From Pseudomonas azotoformans (lineage in GTDB: Bacteria; Pseudomonadota; Gammaproteobacteria; Pseudomonadales; Pseudomonadaceae): DNA of 64,000 nucleotides. The notes under the pieces were generated by a model. It was not told the DNA's origin and searched no databases. It was given only the letters and a program-made list of their open reading frames with translations. Positions 43,925-52,182 of the stretch are shown one piece after another; position 1 is the stretch's first letter, and every line of letters starts with the position of its first letter. Where the stretch lies: contig NZ_CP014546.1 of NCBI RefSeq assembly GCF_001579805.1, positions 186,001-250,000 of the forward strand. The letters are read 5' to 3'. Both the position numbers and the translations under genes were made by a program.

Positions 43925-45571
43925 TCAGTCCTTGAGGTGCAGCACAAACGATTCGTAGGGGCGCAGCGTTACCGTGGCGGTGCGTTGCGGGCAGTCGGGG
44001 TAGTTGCTGATCAGCAGGCGCTGTTCGCTGGCCGGGTTGATCAGGTTGTCCGGCAGCTGGATTTCGCAGGGCGTGCCGTAGAAGTTGTTCAGCACCAGCA
44101 GGCGCTCGCCATGGCCCTCGCGCAGGTAGGCCCAGACTTGCAAATGGTCTTGCAGCAGTTGGCGGTACACGCCTTCCTGGATCAGCGGTTCGTGACGACG
44201 CAAGGCGATCAGCGCGCGGTAGTGATGCAGCACTGAATCCGGGTCATCCAATTGGCTTTCGACGTTGATCTGCGCCGCGTTGGCCGGAATACCGATCCAC
44301 GGCTCACCGCTGCTGAAACCGGCGTGTTCCCCGGCACTCCACTGCATCGGCGTACGGCCGTTGTCGCGGGACTTCTGCATGATCGCCGCCATGCTCGACG
44401 CCTCGGACTCCCCCGCATCGCGCTTGAGGCGGAAGATGTTCAAGGTCTCCACATCGCGGTACTGCGAGATGCTGTCGAAGCCCGGATTGGTCATGCCCAG
44501 CTCTTCGCCCTGGTACACATACGGTGTGCCTTGGAGGAAGTGCAGCGCCGTCGCCAGCATCTTGGCCGAGACCACACGATGCTCGCCGTCATTGCCGAAA
44601 CGCGAGACCACCCGTGGCTGGTCGTGGTTACACCAGAACAGCGCGTTCCAACCGCCACCGGCCTGCATGCCCATTTGCCAGTCAGAGAAGATCTGCTTGA
44701 GCTGCAGAAAGTCGAAATCGGCTTTCACCCACTTCTGCAGGTTCGGGTAATCGACTTTCAGGTGATGAAAGTTGAAGGTCATCGACAGCTCTTTTGACTC
44801 CGGCCGCGAGTAGCGGATGCAGTGTTCCAGGCTGGTGGACGACATCTCGCCGACATTGATCAGGTCATGCCCTTCGAAGACTTCACGGTGCATTTCCTGC
44901 AGGTATTGGTGCACGTTCGGGCCGTCGGTGTAGAAACGGCGGCCGTCGGTGTTGTCTTCGGGGAAGTCGGCGGGTTTGGAGATCAGGTTGATCACATCCA
45001 GGCGGAAACCGCCCACGCCCTTGTCGCGCCAGAAGCGCATCAGCTTGAACACTTCGGCGCGCACCTTGGGGTTGTCCCAATTGAGGTCGGCCTGGGTGTG
45101 GTCGAACAGGTGCAGGAAGTACTGACCGGTTTGCGCCTCGTACTCCCAGGCCGAACCGCCGAACTTGGATTCCCAGTTGTTGGGCTGGTCGCGCCAGATG
45201 TAGAAGTCGCGGTACGGGTTGTCGAGGCTGCTGCGTGCCTGTTGGAACCATTCGTGCTCGATGGAGGTGTGGTTGACCACGATATCCAGCATCAACTTGA
45301 TGCCGCGCTTGCCGGCTTCGCTGATCAGCAGGTCGCAATCGGCCATGGTGCCGTAGCTGGGATCGATGGCGTAGTAGTCGCTGATGTCGTAGCCGTTGTC
45401 CCGTTGCGGCGAGCGCAGGAACGGGGTGATCCACAGGCAGTCGACGCCCAGCCATTTGAGGTAGTCGAGTTTGTCCACGATGCCCAGCAGGTCACCGGTG
45501 GCGTTACCCGCGTGGCTGTGGAAGCTTTTCGGGTAGATCTGGTAAATCACCGAGTGTTGCCAGTCTTGCAT
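43925..45571 (-). CDS. treC: Trehalose-6-phosphate hydrolase (alpha,alpha-phosphotrehalase)
   Basis: Hydrolyses trehalose-6-P to glucose and glucose-6-P in the cytoplasm. The GH13 enzyme has 548 residues with catalytic D192 (GFRLDVINLI), E242 (NVGEMSS) and D317 (CNHDQPR). The N terminus MQDWQHSVIYQIYPKSF is typical. AAGGAGTCCACC precedes ATG 45571, which rules out the ATG five residues upstream. It follows treB with a 30-base gap. Confidence 0.95.
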   Translation of the reverse strand: MQDWQHSVIYQIYPKSFHSHAGNATGDLLGIVDKLDYLKWLGVDCLWITPFLRSPQRDNGYDISDYYAIDPSYGTMADCDLLISEAGKRGIKLMLDIVVNHTSIEHEWFQQARSSLDNPYRDFYIWRDQPNNWESKFGGSAWEYEAQTGQYFLHLFDHTQADLNWDNPKVRAEVFKLMRFWRDKGVGGFRLDVINLISKPADFPEDNTDGRRFYTDGPNVHQYLQEMHREVFEGHDLINVGEMSSTSLEHCIRYSRPESKELSMTFNFHHLKVDYPNLQKWVKADFDFLQLKQIFSDWQMGMQAGGGWNALFWCNHDQPRVVSRFGNDGEHRVVSAKMLATALHFLQGTPYVYQGEELGMTNPGFDSISQYRDVETLNIFRLKRDAGESEASSMAAIMQKSRDNGRTPMQWSAGEHAGFSSGEPWIGIPANAAQINVESQLDDPDSVLHHYRALIALRRHEPLIQEGVYRQLLQDHLQVWAYLREGHGERLLVLNNFYGTPCEIQLPDNLINPASEQRLLISNYPDCPQRTATVTLRPYESFVLHLKD

Positions 45572-45601
45572 GGTGGACTCCTTCAATGTGAAAGCGCTGG
45601 T

Positions 45602-47044
45602 TCAGGCGACGCGATAACCAGGGCGCACGATCTTCATGCTCAACGCACAGGTCAGAACAAACGGCACCACGATTGCGATGACCATCCCGATCACAAAACT
45701 CGGGATGTACTGCGGAATGATCGAGATGAAGCCAGGCAAGCCACCGACGCCAATGGCCGAGGCCTGCACCTTGTTCAGCGAGAGGAAAATGCTGCCCAGT
45801 GCCGAGCCCAGCAGCGCGGCATAGAACGGGAACTTGAAGCGCAGGTTCACGCCGAACATCGCCGGCTCGGTGATGCCGAAGTACGCAGAAATCGCAGAAG
45901 TGGACGCCATGCTTTTGTCCCGCGCGTTGCGGGTCATGTAGAACACGCCGAGCGCTGCGCTGCCTTGGGCCAGGTTGGACATAACGATCATCGGCCAGAT
46001 GAAAGTGCCGCCCTGAGTAGAAATAAGCTGCAGGTCCACGGCGAGGAACATGTGGTGCATGCCGGTGATCACCAACGGCGCATACAGCAGACCGAAAATC
46101 GCGCCGCCGACCATCGGTGCCAGGTCGAACAAGGTGACCACGCCTTCGGTGATCAGGATGCCCAGGTGACGGGTCACCGGGCCGATAATGGCCAGGGCGA
46201 GCACGCCGGTAACGACGATGGTGGTGATCGGCACGACCAGCAATTGAATCGCGTTGGGCACTCGCGCCCGCAGCCATTTCTCGATCACGCTCATCACATA
46301 GGCGGCCATCAGGATCGGCAGGATCTGCCCCTGGTAGCCCACTTTCTCAATCTTGAACCAACCGAAAATATCGAAGTACGGCAGGCTCTGGCCGTCGAGA
46401 CCGGCGACCGCCTTGCCGTAGTTCCAGGCGTTGAGCAGGTCTGGATGCACCAGCATCAGGCCAAGCACGATGCCGAGGATTTCACTGCCGCCAAAGCGCT
46501 TGGCCGCCGACCAGCCCACCAGCGCTGGCAGGAACACGAACGAGGTGTTGGCCATCAGGTTGATCAGGCTCCACAGGCCATCCAGGTTCGGATAGGCCTC
46601 GAGCAGCGTCTGGCCCTCGATGAACATGCCCTTGGCGCCCATCAGGTTGTTCACGCCCATCAACAGGCCGGCAATGATCAGCGCGGGCAGGATCGGCATG
46701 AACACGTCGGAGAACACCCGCACCAGACGCTGCATGGCGTTGGTCTTGTCGGCGCCCTTCTTCTTCACGTCGGCGATGGTGGCGGCGGCGAGGCCGGTCT
46801 GCTCGCGCAGGGCGGCGTAGACCTTCTCCACTTCACCGGGGCCGATTACCACCTGGAACAGCCCGCCGGTGAAGAACGAACCCTTGACCAGATCCACCTG
46901 GTTCAGCGCACTGCCGTTGACCAGGCTCGGGTCCTTGAGCGCCAGGCGCAGGCGGGTGACGCAGTGGGCAGCTTGCTCAAGGTTGTCTGGGCCCCCGAGG
47001 TTCTCGAGAATCTCGCGGGCGATAGTCGAATAGTCGTGGCTCAT
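45602..47044 (-). CDS. treB: Trehalose-specific PTS permease EIIBC
   Basis: Imports trehalose as trehalose-6-P. The protein has 480 residues: EIIB (1-90, phospho-Cys C28 in AHCVTRLRLALKD), then about ten membrane spans of EIIC (PALIIAGLLMGVNNLMG; ITEPAMFGVNLRFKFPF). No EIIA domain is attached. ATG 47044 (MSHDYSTIAREILENLGG) fits EIIB starts; the ATG at 47095 lies in the control region. First gene of the minus-strand tre operon. Confidence 0.95.
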   Translation of the reverse strand: MSHDYSTIAREILENLGGPDNLEQAAHCVTRLRLALKDPSLVNGSALNQVDLVKGSFFTGGLFQVVIGPGEVEKVYAALREQTGLAAATIADVKKKGADKTNAMQRLVRVFSDVFMPILPALIIAGLLMGVNNLMGAKGMFIEGQTLLEAYPNLDGLWSLINLMANTSFVFLPALVGWSAAKRFGGSEILGIVLGLMLVHPDLLNAWNYGKAVAGLDGQSLPYFDIFGWFKIEKVGYQGQILPILMAAYVMSVIEKWLRARVPNAIQLLVVPITTIVVTGVLALAIIGPVTRHLGILITEGVVTLFDLAPMVGGAIFGLLYAPLVITGMHHMFLAVDLQLISTQGGTFIWPMIVMSNLAQGSAALGVFYMTRNARDKSMASTSAISAYFGITEPAMFGVNLRFKFPFYAALLGSALGSIFLSLNKVQASAIGVGGLPGFISIIPQYIPSFVIGMVIAIVVPFVLTCALSMKIVRPGYRVA

Positions 47045-47110
47045 GCTTGGTTTCCACTTTGATTTTTTTATTTGGGGGGCAGTCATTGGCAGCACGCCGA
47101 GGGCAAAAGT

Positions 47111-47152
47111 ACTCGTCTGTACGAGTTAAAGCAACAACTCGTACAGACGAGT
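47111..47152. promoter_or_regulatory. Twin TreR operator
   Basis: ACTCGTCTGTACGAGT (47111-47126) and its exact reverse complement, ACTCGTACAGACGAGT (47137-47152). Each has 6-base perfect arms ACTCGT/ACGAGT, and the centres are 26 bp apart. They sit between divergent treB (ATG 47044) and treR (ATG 47262), so one repressor can control both. Confidence 0.85.
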
Positions 47153-47261
47153 TTGAAAAAGTTTATTCCGTGTAGGACTTGGCTGACTGTAGGTCGAATG
47201 GACAAACCCCAGCCATGCCACTAAGGTTCCTGCCTGAACGCAAAGGCACAGAGCCATCCCC

Positions 47262-47966
47262 ATGAGCAAATACAACCAGATCTACACGGATCTGCTTGCC
47301 AGCATCACCACCGAACGCCTGCAGCGCGGCACACGCCTTCCCTCCGAAACCGAACTGATGGACAGCTACCAGGCCAGCCGAGGCACCGTGCGTCGGGCCA
47401 TCGAGCAGTTGCAGGAGCGTGGGTTTGCGCAAAAGATCCACGGCAAGGGCACCTTCGTGTTGTCGCCCAACCCGATCGAGTTCCAACTGGGCGGCATCGT
47501 CAGCTTCCACGAAACCCACGCCGACCTGGGTGATGACGTACGCACCGAAGTGGTCGAATTCACGCAGTTCCCGCTGGAAGGTTCGCTGCTGCAACACATC
47601 GAAGCCGAACCCGGCACCCTGATCACCCGCATCAAACGGGTACGGCGCATCGGCGGTAAACGCGTGATCCTCGACATCAACCACTTCGTCGCCGAGGTGA
47701 TCCCGGGGTTGGACCGCTCGATTGCCGAACAGTCGATCTACGCATTTATCGAACAGACGTTGCAGCTGCAAATCGCCTACGCCCAACGCACCATCGAGGC
47801 TCTGCCGCGCGGCAAGGACGACCAGACACACCTCGACCTCGAAGGTCAGAGCCATGTGATCGTGGTGAGTAACCAGACATTCTTGCAGGATGGGCGGCAG
47901 TTCGAGTACACCGAGTCGCGGCATACGTTGGATAAGTTTTACTTCTCGGATATTGCGCGACGGTAA
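47262..47966 (+). CDS. treR: GntR-family trehalose operon repressor
   Basis: A 234-residue regulator: winged helix (YNQIYTDLLASITTERLQRG, then LPSETELMDSYQASRGTVRRAIEQL) and UTRA effector domain (LGGIVSFHETHADLGDD to the end). By family and position it binds trehalose-6-P and controls treB-treC-porin-PTS fusion through the twin operator. It is divergent from treB. Confidence 0.92.
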   Translation: MSKYNQIYTDLLASITTERLQRGTRLPSETELMDSYQASRGTVRRAIEQLQERGFAQKIHGKGTFVLSPNPIEFQLGGIVSFHETHADLGDDVRTEVVEFTQFPLEGSLLQHIEAEPGTLITRIKRVRRIGGKRVILDINHFVAEVIPGLDRSIAEQSIYAFIEQTLQLQIAYAQRTIEALPRGKDDQTHLDLEGQSHVIVVSNQTFLQDGRQFEYTESRHTLDKFYFSDIARR

Positions 47967-47982
47967 GCATCCGTCGGGAAGA

Positions 47983-49218
47983 TCATTGCACTGCGATGCT
48001 TTTCGCCAGCCCTGCCGACCAGGCTGCGGTCATCTTCTCCCCAACCACCTCGAACTCTGGATGAGTGCTTCGGTATTCTGAAAGCTCCGTCATCGCGCGG
48101 GTCATTCCGTCCTGCACTCTGGCCAGCAGTTCGTTGCAGCGGGCTTCGGTCAAACTGCACGCACTGCGTCCGAACTGGACCAGCATCTTGCGCTTCGGCC
48201 AGGCCTTCGAACCGCCGAGCAGCAAGCCCATTATGTCATTGCTGCTGTACACGGTAGTGGTCACCAGATCGTAAGCAGGTGCCAGCCAAACGTCCGCGTC
48301 CTCTGCGCAATTCTCGTACAACAAGCCGTAGTTTTTCAGGTGTGCGTCACCGTTCTGGATGCCGGCAGAAAGCGCCACCATCAAGAAGAAGTCTTCCAGC
48401 GTTCTGGTGACACGGCTTGGCGTGACAAATGACCTGATCAGCTTCGCGCATCCCTGGTAGCTTCCGTCGTACTTCTTCGCGGTTCCCCATCCCGATAAAA
48501 CGCACATATCTTCAAATCCAAGGTAGTCGTTTTCACTGATGTCGAACCGTTTCACCACCAGGAATTTCCCGTGCTGGCTGAGCTGGAATTCAGGCACCTC
48601 AAGGCCGCAATGGAATGCAGCCCGCATGCAGAAAAACTCATTGGCCGCCAACTGTGGAAAGTCAGATTCATTGAACGCCTTCACCAAGTGAGTCGCGCCC
48701 CGATGGGTGAGACGCTCAATACCGGGGGCCATGTCGTCAACATCGCGCACCAAAACCTTGGGTTGAACACCCGACACTCCCGAGTAGGCTGCGTAGGTTT
48801 TCAGAAGGTCGTCAAACAGGTCTTTCGCCCCGTCATAGACCAACAGCTCGGAGAGCTTGACCTCAGGCAATGACTCACCACCCGCGTCATGAGCAACGCT
48901 GATACGTCCCAACTGGTGTGGACCTACAATCCCCAGCAAAGCGAAGTCGTCAAAGCCGCGCACTGACTTGCTGAAGCGTCGCACCAGCTCATCCTTGAGA
49001 TGCCCCTCGGGGATGTGCATCTCGAACAGAGGATGGATCCCGTACTCCCAGTTGTAACTCTCCAGGCGCACCGGCATCGTCAGAGAAACGGCATTCTCTT
49101 CGCCGACCGTTTCGTTATACGAGAAAACCGTATCGCGCCGGTTCTCCCCACCCCGCCCGAGCGTCCCAGCAGGTACGCCGCCAGCACCGATATAGAGCCG
49201 CTCACTTTGACGGGTCAT
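47983..49218 (-). CDS. hipA: HipA-family serine/threonine kinase toxin
   Basis: A 411-residue HipA-type kinase. E. coli HipA phosphorylates GltX and causes persistence; this target is unknown. Motifs: SGVQPK (149-154, Gly/ATP loop), K180 (HLVK), ANEFFCMR (192-199), VKRFD (222-226), catalytic NGDAHLKN (289-296; D291, N296) and the metal-binding APAYD (313-317; D317). All key residues are intact, so it should be active. The ATG overlaps the hipB-like gene by 17 bases. It is part of an accessory block less GC-rich than the core. Confidence 0.92.
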   Translation of the reverse strand: MTRQSERLYIGAGGVPAGTLGRGGENRRDTVFSYNETVGEENAVSLTMPVRLESYNWEYGIHPLFEMHIPEGHLKDELVRRFSKSVRGFDDFALLGIVGPHQLGRISVAHDAGGESLPEVKLSELLVYDGAKDLFDDLLKTYAAYSGVSGVQPKVLVRDVDDMAPGIERLTHRGATHLVKAFNESDFPQLAANEFFCMRAAFHCGLEVPEFQLSQHGKFLVVKRFDISENDYLGFEDMCVLSGWGTAKKYDGSYQGCAKLIRSFVTPSRVTRTLEDFFLMVALSAGIQNGDAHLKNYGLLYENCAEDADVWLAPAYDLVTTTVYSSNDIMGLLLGGSKAWPKRKMLVQFGRSACSLTEARCNELLARVQDGMTRAMTELSEYRSTHPEFEVVGEKMTAAWSAGLAKSIAVQ

Positions 49219-49456
49219 GGATGTTCTCCGATTTCAGCTCATCAAGGGTCATGCGCCGACGTTTGGGAATGGCGGTCAACTCATATCCCAAGCCCTCAAG
49301 AATGGCTGCGACCTTGCGAATTCCCACTTCCGGGATGGTATTGTTCTCAATCCCGGAGATAGTGGCGCGACTCATGCCATGCCGTTGCGCGAGCTGGGTT
49401 TGTGAGAGGCCTGCGGCTTTGCGGAGGCTTTTGATCAGCAATCCTAAATCGTTCAT
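49202..49456 (-). CDS. hipB: HipB-like helix-turn-helix antitoxin
   Basis: An 84-residue Xre-type regulator (LLIKSLRKAAGLSQTQLAQR, then HGMSRATISGIENN as recognition helix) followed by a short basic tail. It should bind HipA and repress the operon. ATG 49456 (MNDLGLL) was chosen; the longer frame from 49522 would read through the operators. Two matching operators lie upstream at 49464-49521. Confidence 0.9.
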   Translation of the reverse strand: MNDLGLLIKSLRKAAGLSQTQLAQRHGMSRATISGIENNTIPEVGIRKVAAILEGLGYELTAIPKRRRMTLDELKSENIHDPSK

Positions 49457-49463
49457 ATCAAAT

Positions 49464-49521
49464 TGCATCCAATACAATGCAAAAATTAATAATATTGCAT
49501 TAGTGCACCCTATACGATGCA
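49464..49521. promoter_or_regulatory. Twin operator of the hipBA module
   Basis: TGCATCCAATACAATGCA (49464-49481) and TGCACCCTATACGATGCA (49504-49521) are two 18-mers agreeing at 15 positions (TGCAnCCnATACnATGCA), with centres 40 bp apart, about four helical turns. The AT-rich spacer holds a minus-strand -10-like TATTAT (49489-49494). The first copy begins 8 bases upstream of the hipB ATG. Confidence 0.75.
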
Positions 49522-49840
49522 CTTAGGTTTGAATAGTGCTTTGTTCGCGCGTGGATCGTTGAGTCTTCACACACCAGAAACACAAACATCTCGCCAAGCA
49601 GACTGTGCAAAGACGTAGCCTGCGAAGCAGCTTGTTACCGTTGAGATACGCCGCTACTTGGCAAACAAATACAACCTTCCGTAGGATGCGTTCGTGGCTA
49701 TGGAACACCTTCCTTCTAACCTCCTATGACCTAGGGGTTTCGCTCTCCACACTGCGCCTGCTTCTTGCAGGCGTTTTTACATCAGTTGTAAAACCATACT
49801 GCAACTCGTCTACGACGGCGGCCAAGGGAGAGAAACAAGC
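49522..49840. other. Intergenic region between hipB and the TerD-like gene
   Basis: This 319-base stretch has no convincing gene. It contains the upstream flank of the hipB operators and, near its end, a hairpin terminator on the plus strand (49755-49778). A frame of 79 codons at 49605-49844 has no ribosome-binding site or protein-like composition. I see no tRNA. Confidence 0.6.
49755..49778 (+). terminator. Hairpin plus T-run in the leader of the TerD-like gene
   Basis: CGCCTGC (49755-49761), loop TTCTT, GCAGGCG (49767-49773) and TTTTT (49774-49778). It is 62 bases before the ATG at 49841, with no gene on the plus strand upstream before treR. It may therefore be an attenuator or end an unrecognised short RNA. 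Confidence 0.65.
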
Positions 49841-51913
49841 ATGAATCAGGATCTTTTCCTGCGTCGCCGTAGCAAAGTTCACGTCCCGGTGGGAACTGGC
49901 GGTGCCACGCGCGCTCAGGTCGCGTCCGCTGTCCGGGAAGTCGCGGTATTCCGATGCGTACTATCAGAGCCTCTGATTGCGCAAATCGGCATGTTGTCAG
50001 CGACAGAACTCAAGCACTGGTTGCACGAAATTGTTGGAGTCCTGCGTCGGCAAACTGGAGCTCATGTCCACCACAAACCATTTTATCCTGACTTTCCAGA
50101 GCAGGTTCTGACGGCCTCAGAGGCGGAGTTGTACCTTAACGCCGTCATTCACTACTTCACGCTTCTGCGTTTACCGCCAACTGAATATTCCCGACCTGCG
50201 ATGCTGGAGGGCAACTTCATATCCCGCGTTATCGAACCGGGAAGCATCGATGAATTTGAGGCGCTGCTTGAGCCACTGGTTTCATCGCGCACTTCGCTTT
50301 CCGAAGAGGAAGCCGCTGATGTCGCCTGGTTTATCCGAACGTACAAAAACGATGTGTTCCGCCTACTGCCTGAAGCCATTCCGTTCCGGGAGATCCGTGC
50401 ACAGGTTGGCGGCGCACTTATCCTGCAGGTAGCAGGCGATGCACGGGTGGACACATTCCTTGAGAAAAACGTCGAAACAGCGACTGATGTGCTACGACTC
50501 GCGGTCGCCCTGAGTGGTGGAGACGTGTCATTAGCGACAGCTTCGACGCGTTTCACAGCGATGAAGCGCTCGATACGCCGTCTGCTTTTACGCCTACTCG
50601 ACCAAATACCCAACGCTGTAGAAGACGTGATGCGCCATGCTGAGCGCTGGAAACGCCTGGCTGAAGTACTGCATCCGGGCGACTACGCCGATAAATACCC
50701 ACGCGCGCTAGCCGCCATCACGGCAGCACGTCGCAACGAAGCGCCAGCCTCATTTGGATCACGTGTCGAAACATTGTTTGCCCAGCGTCACATCACCACG
50801 CTTACGTCCCTACTACTGAGCCGTCCTGGGGAGTTCGCACGACGGCTGGACGCGACCCTGCGGCGCGCGACGGAACCAGAGTCGGTTCTCGACGCGTTCG
50901 AGTCGGTTGCGACACAAGTTTCCTCTCCTGTGCTACTGCAGGTACTGGCCCAGGTACGTGCGCCGCGCCCCCTCCCACTGCGGGCCTTCACGCCGAAAGG
51001 TGCATTTGCCAAAGTCTATGGCATCAAGGATCGACGCGAACCTCTCGCTCCCGACGTGTTGGCGCGTGCAGCCAGAATTTGCGAGGACGCACTCGTTACG
51101 CGTTTTGCGTCGCTACCGCCACTAGGCCGCTGTTTCATCGATCCAGCATTACGCGAATACCGGGTGCCGCTGGCGCAGCGTGCCTCATCGAAGTCGCTAC
51201 GTACGCTGGTGCGGGGCAGTCGGCTGCCTATGCCTGACACACGCTTCATTCGCCTGTTCCTGTGGTGGAAGAACGGCCGTGGACGCACGGACATCGACTT
51301 GTCCGCCGCATTTTTCGACGCCAACTTCGTGTTCAAAGAAACGGTCGCGTACTACAACCTGAAGGGTTTCGGCGGCTACCACAGTGGCGACATCGTCGAC
51401 GCGCCCGAAGGGGCTTCGGAATTCATCGACCTCGACCTTGATGTCCTTGTCGAGAAGGGCATCCGCTATGTCGTCACGTCTGTCAACTCATTCACCGAAC
51501 AGCCGTACTGCGATCTTCCAGAATGCTTCGCTGGCTGGATGGCCCGCGTCGACACGGCGTCGGGTGAAGTCTTTGAGCCGCGCTCCGTGTTCGACCGTAT
51601 CGATATCGCATCCGATACAGCGATCTGTCTGCCATTCGTGATGGATGTGCAGGAACGACGCATGATTTGGGCCGACCTGGGGCTCACGTCATCTGCGCGG
51701 TGGAACAACGTCGAGAACAACCTCAGTGGGGTATCGCTGATGTTGCGAGCATTGGTACATACACCAAGGCCAGATTTGGAGACTCTGTTCAATCTACATG
51801 TTCGAGCACGGGGAGAACGAGTGGCTTCACCGCAGCAGGCACAGACGGTGTTTGCGCCTGATCAAGGTATAACACCGTTCGATACGGATTTGATTCGATC
51901 ACAGTTTCTCTAA
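49841..51913 (+). CDS. Large orphan protein with C-terminal TerD-like domain
   Basis: A 690-residue protein. Residues about 468-655 carry TerD hallmarks: TDIDLSAAFFD (483-493), HSGD (514-517) and ASEFIDLDLDVL (525-536), which in TerD proteins form a Ca2+-binding beta sandwich tied to tellurite, phage and chemical stress. The first 460 residues are mainly helical with no family I can name; the overall layout recalls MXAN_6230/SCO0854-type proteins of Myxococcus and Streptomyces. AAGGGAGAG precedes the ATG. No terZABCDE genes are nearby, so it is an orphan. Codon use is less GC-rich than the flanks, suggesting transfer. Confidence 0.75.
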   Translation: MNQDLFLRRRSKVHVPVGTGGATRAQVASAVREVAVFRCVLSEPLIAQIGMLSATELKHWLHEIVGVLRRQTGAHVHHKPFYPDFPEQVLTASEAELYLNAVIHYFTLLRLPPTEYSRPAMLEGNFISRVIEPGSIDEFEALLEPLVSSRTSLSEEEAADVAWFIRTYKNDVFRLLPEAIPFREIRAQVGGALILQVAGDARVDTFLEKNVETATDVLRLAVALSGGDVSLATASTRFTAMKRSIRRLLLRLLDQIPNAVEDVMRHAERWKRLAEVLHPGDYADKYPRALAAITAARRNEAPASFGSRVETLFAQRHITTLTSLLLSRPGEFARRLDATLRRATEPESVLDAFESVATQVSSPVLLQVLAQVRAPRPLPLRAFTPKGAFAKVYGIKDRREPLAPDVLARAARICEDALVTRFASLPPLGRCFIDPALREYRVPLAQRASSKSLRTLVRGSRLPMPDTRFIRLFLWWKNGRGRTDIDLSAAFFDANFVFKETVAYYNLKGFGGYHSGDIVDAPEGASEFIDLDLDVLVEKGIRYVVTSVNSFTEQPYCDLPECFAGWMARVDTASGEVFEPRSVFDRIDIASDTAICLPFVMDVQERRMIWADLGLTSSARWNNVENNLSGVSLMLRALVHTPRPDLETLFNLHVRARGERVASPQQAQTVFAPDQGITPFDTDLIRSQFL

Positions 51914-51999
51914 TACCTACGCCAGCCTGAGCCGTTCGTTGAAAACGTAAATGTTTTGCTGTTCGGATATCGCGCTGCGGTAAGGCCAGACAGATCAAC

Positions 52000-52085
52000 T
52001 GTGGGAACTGGCTTGCCTGCGATGCAGACGCCTGGGTATCAAGCCATACCGAGGTGATGCCATCGCCGGCAAGCCAGCTCCTACA
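52000..52085. repeat. REP doublet of a second sequence type
   Basis: TGTGGGAACTGGCTTGCCTG (52000-52019, continuing CGATG) and its imperfect inverse, CATCGCCGGCAAGCCAGCTC (52061-52080, continuing CTACA), enclose 36 bases. It marks the end of the accessory block, before guaA. Confidence 0.8.
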
Positions 52086-52125
52086 ATTAGGTCGGTGGTA
52101 TTTGATTTACTTTATTCCACAATAC

Positions 52126-52152
52126 AAAACCCCGGCACATGGCCGGGGTTTT
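52126..52152. terminator. Terminator of guaBA
   Basis: AAAACCCCGGC (52126-52136) pairs perfectly with GCCGGGGTTTT (52142-52152). It lies 30 bases beyond the guaA stop and works on both strands. Confidence 0.92.
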
Positions 52153-52182
52153 GTGGTTCAGCATTCACCTGCTAGCGCAGGA

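Noticed and set aside
44822..47062. 746-codon open frame on the plus strand opposite treC/treB
   Set aside because: It is an antisense shadow with Asp/His/Gln-rich composition crossing two genes with clear families on the other strand.
49605..49844. 79-codon plus-strand frame in the hipB-TerD gap
   Set aside because: It reads through the terminator hairpin, lacks a ribosome-binding site and overlaps the start of the real gene.
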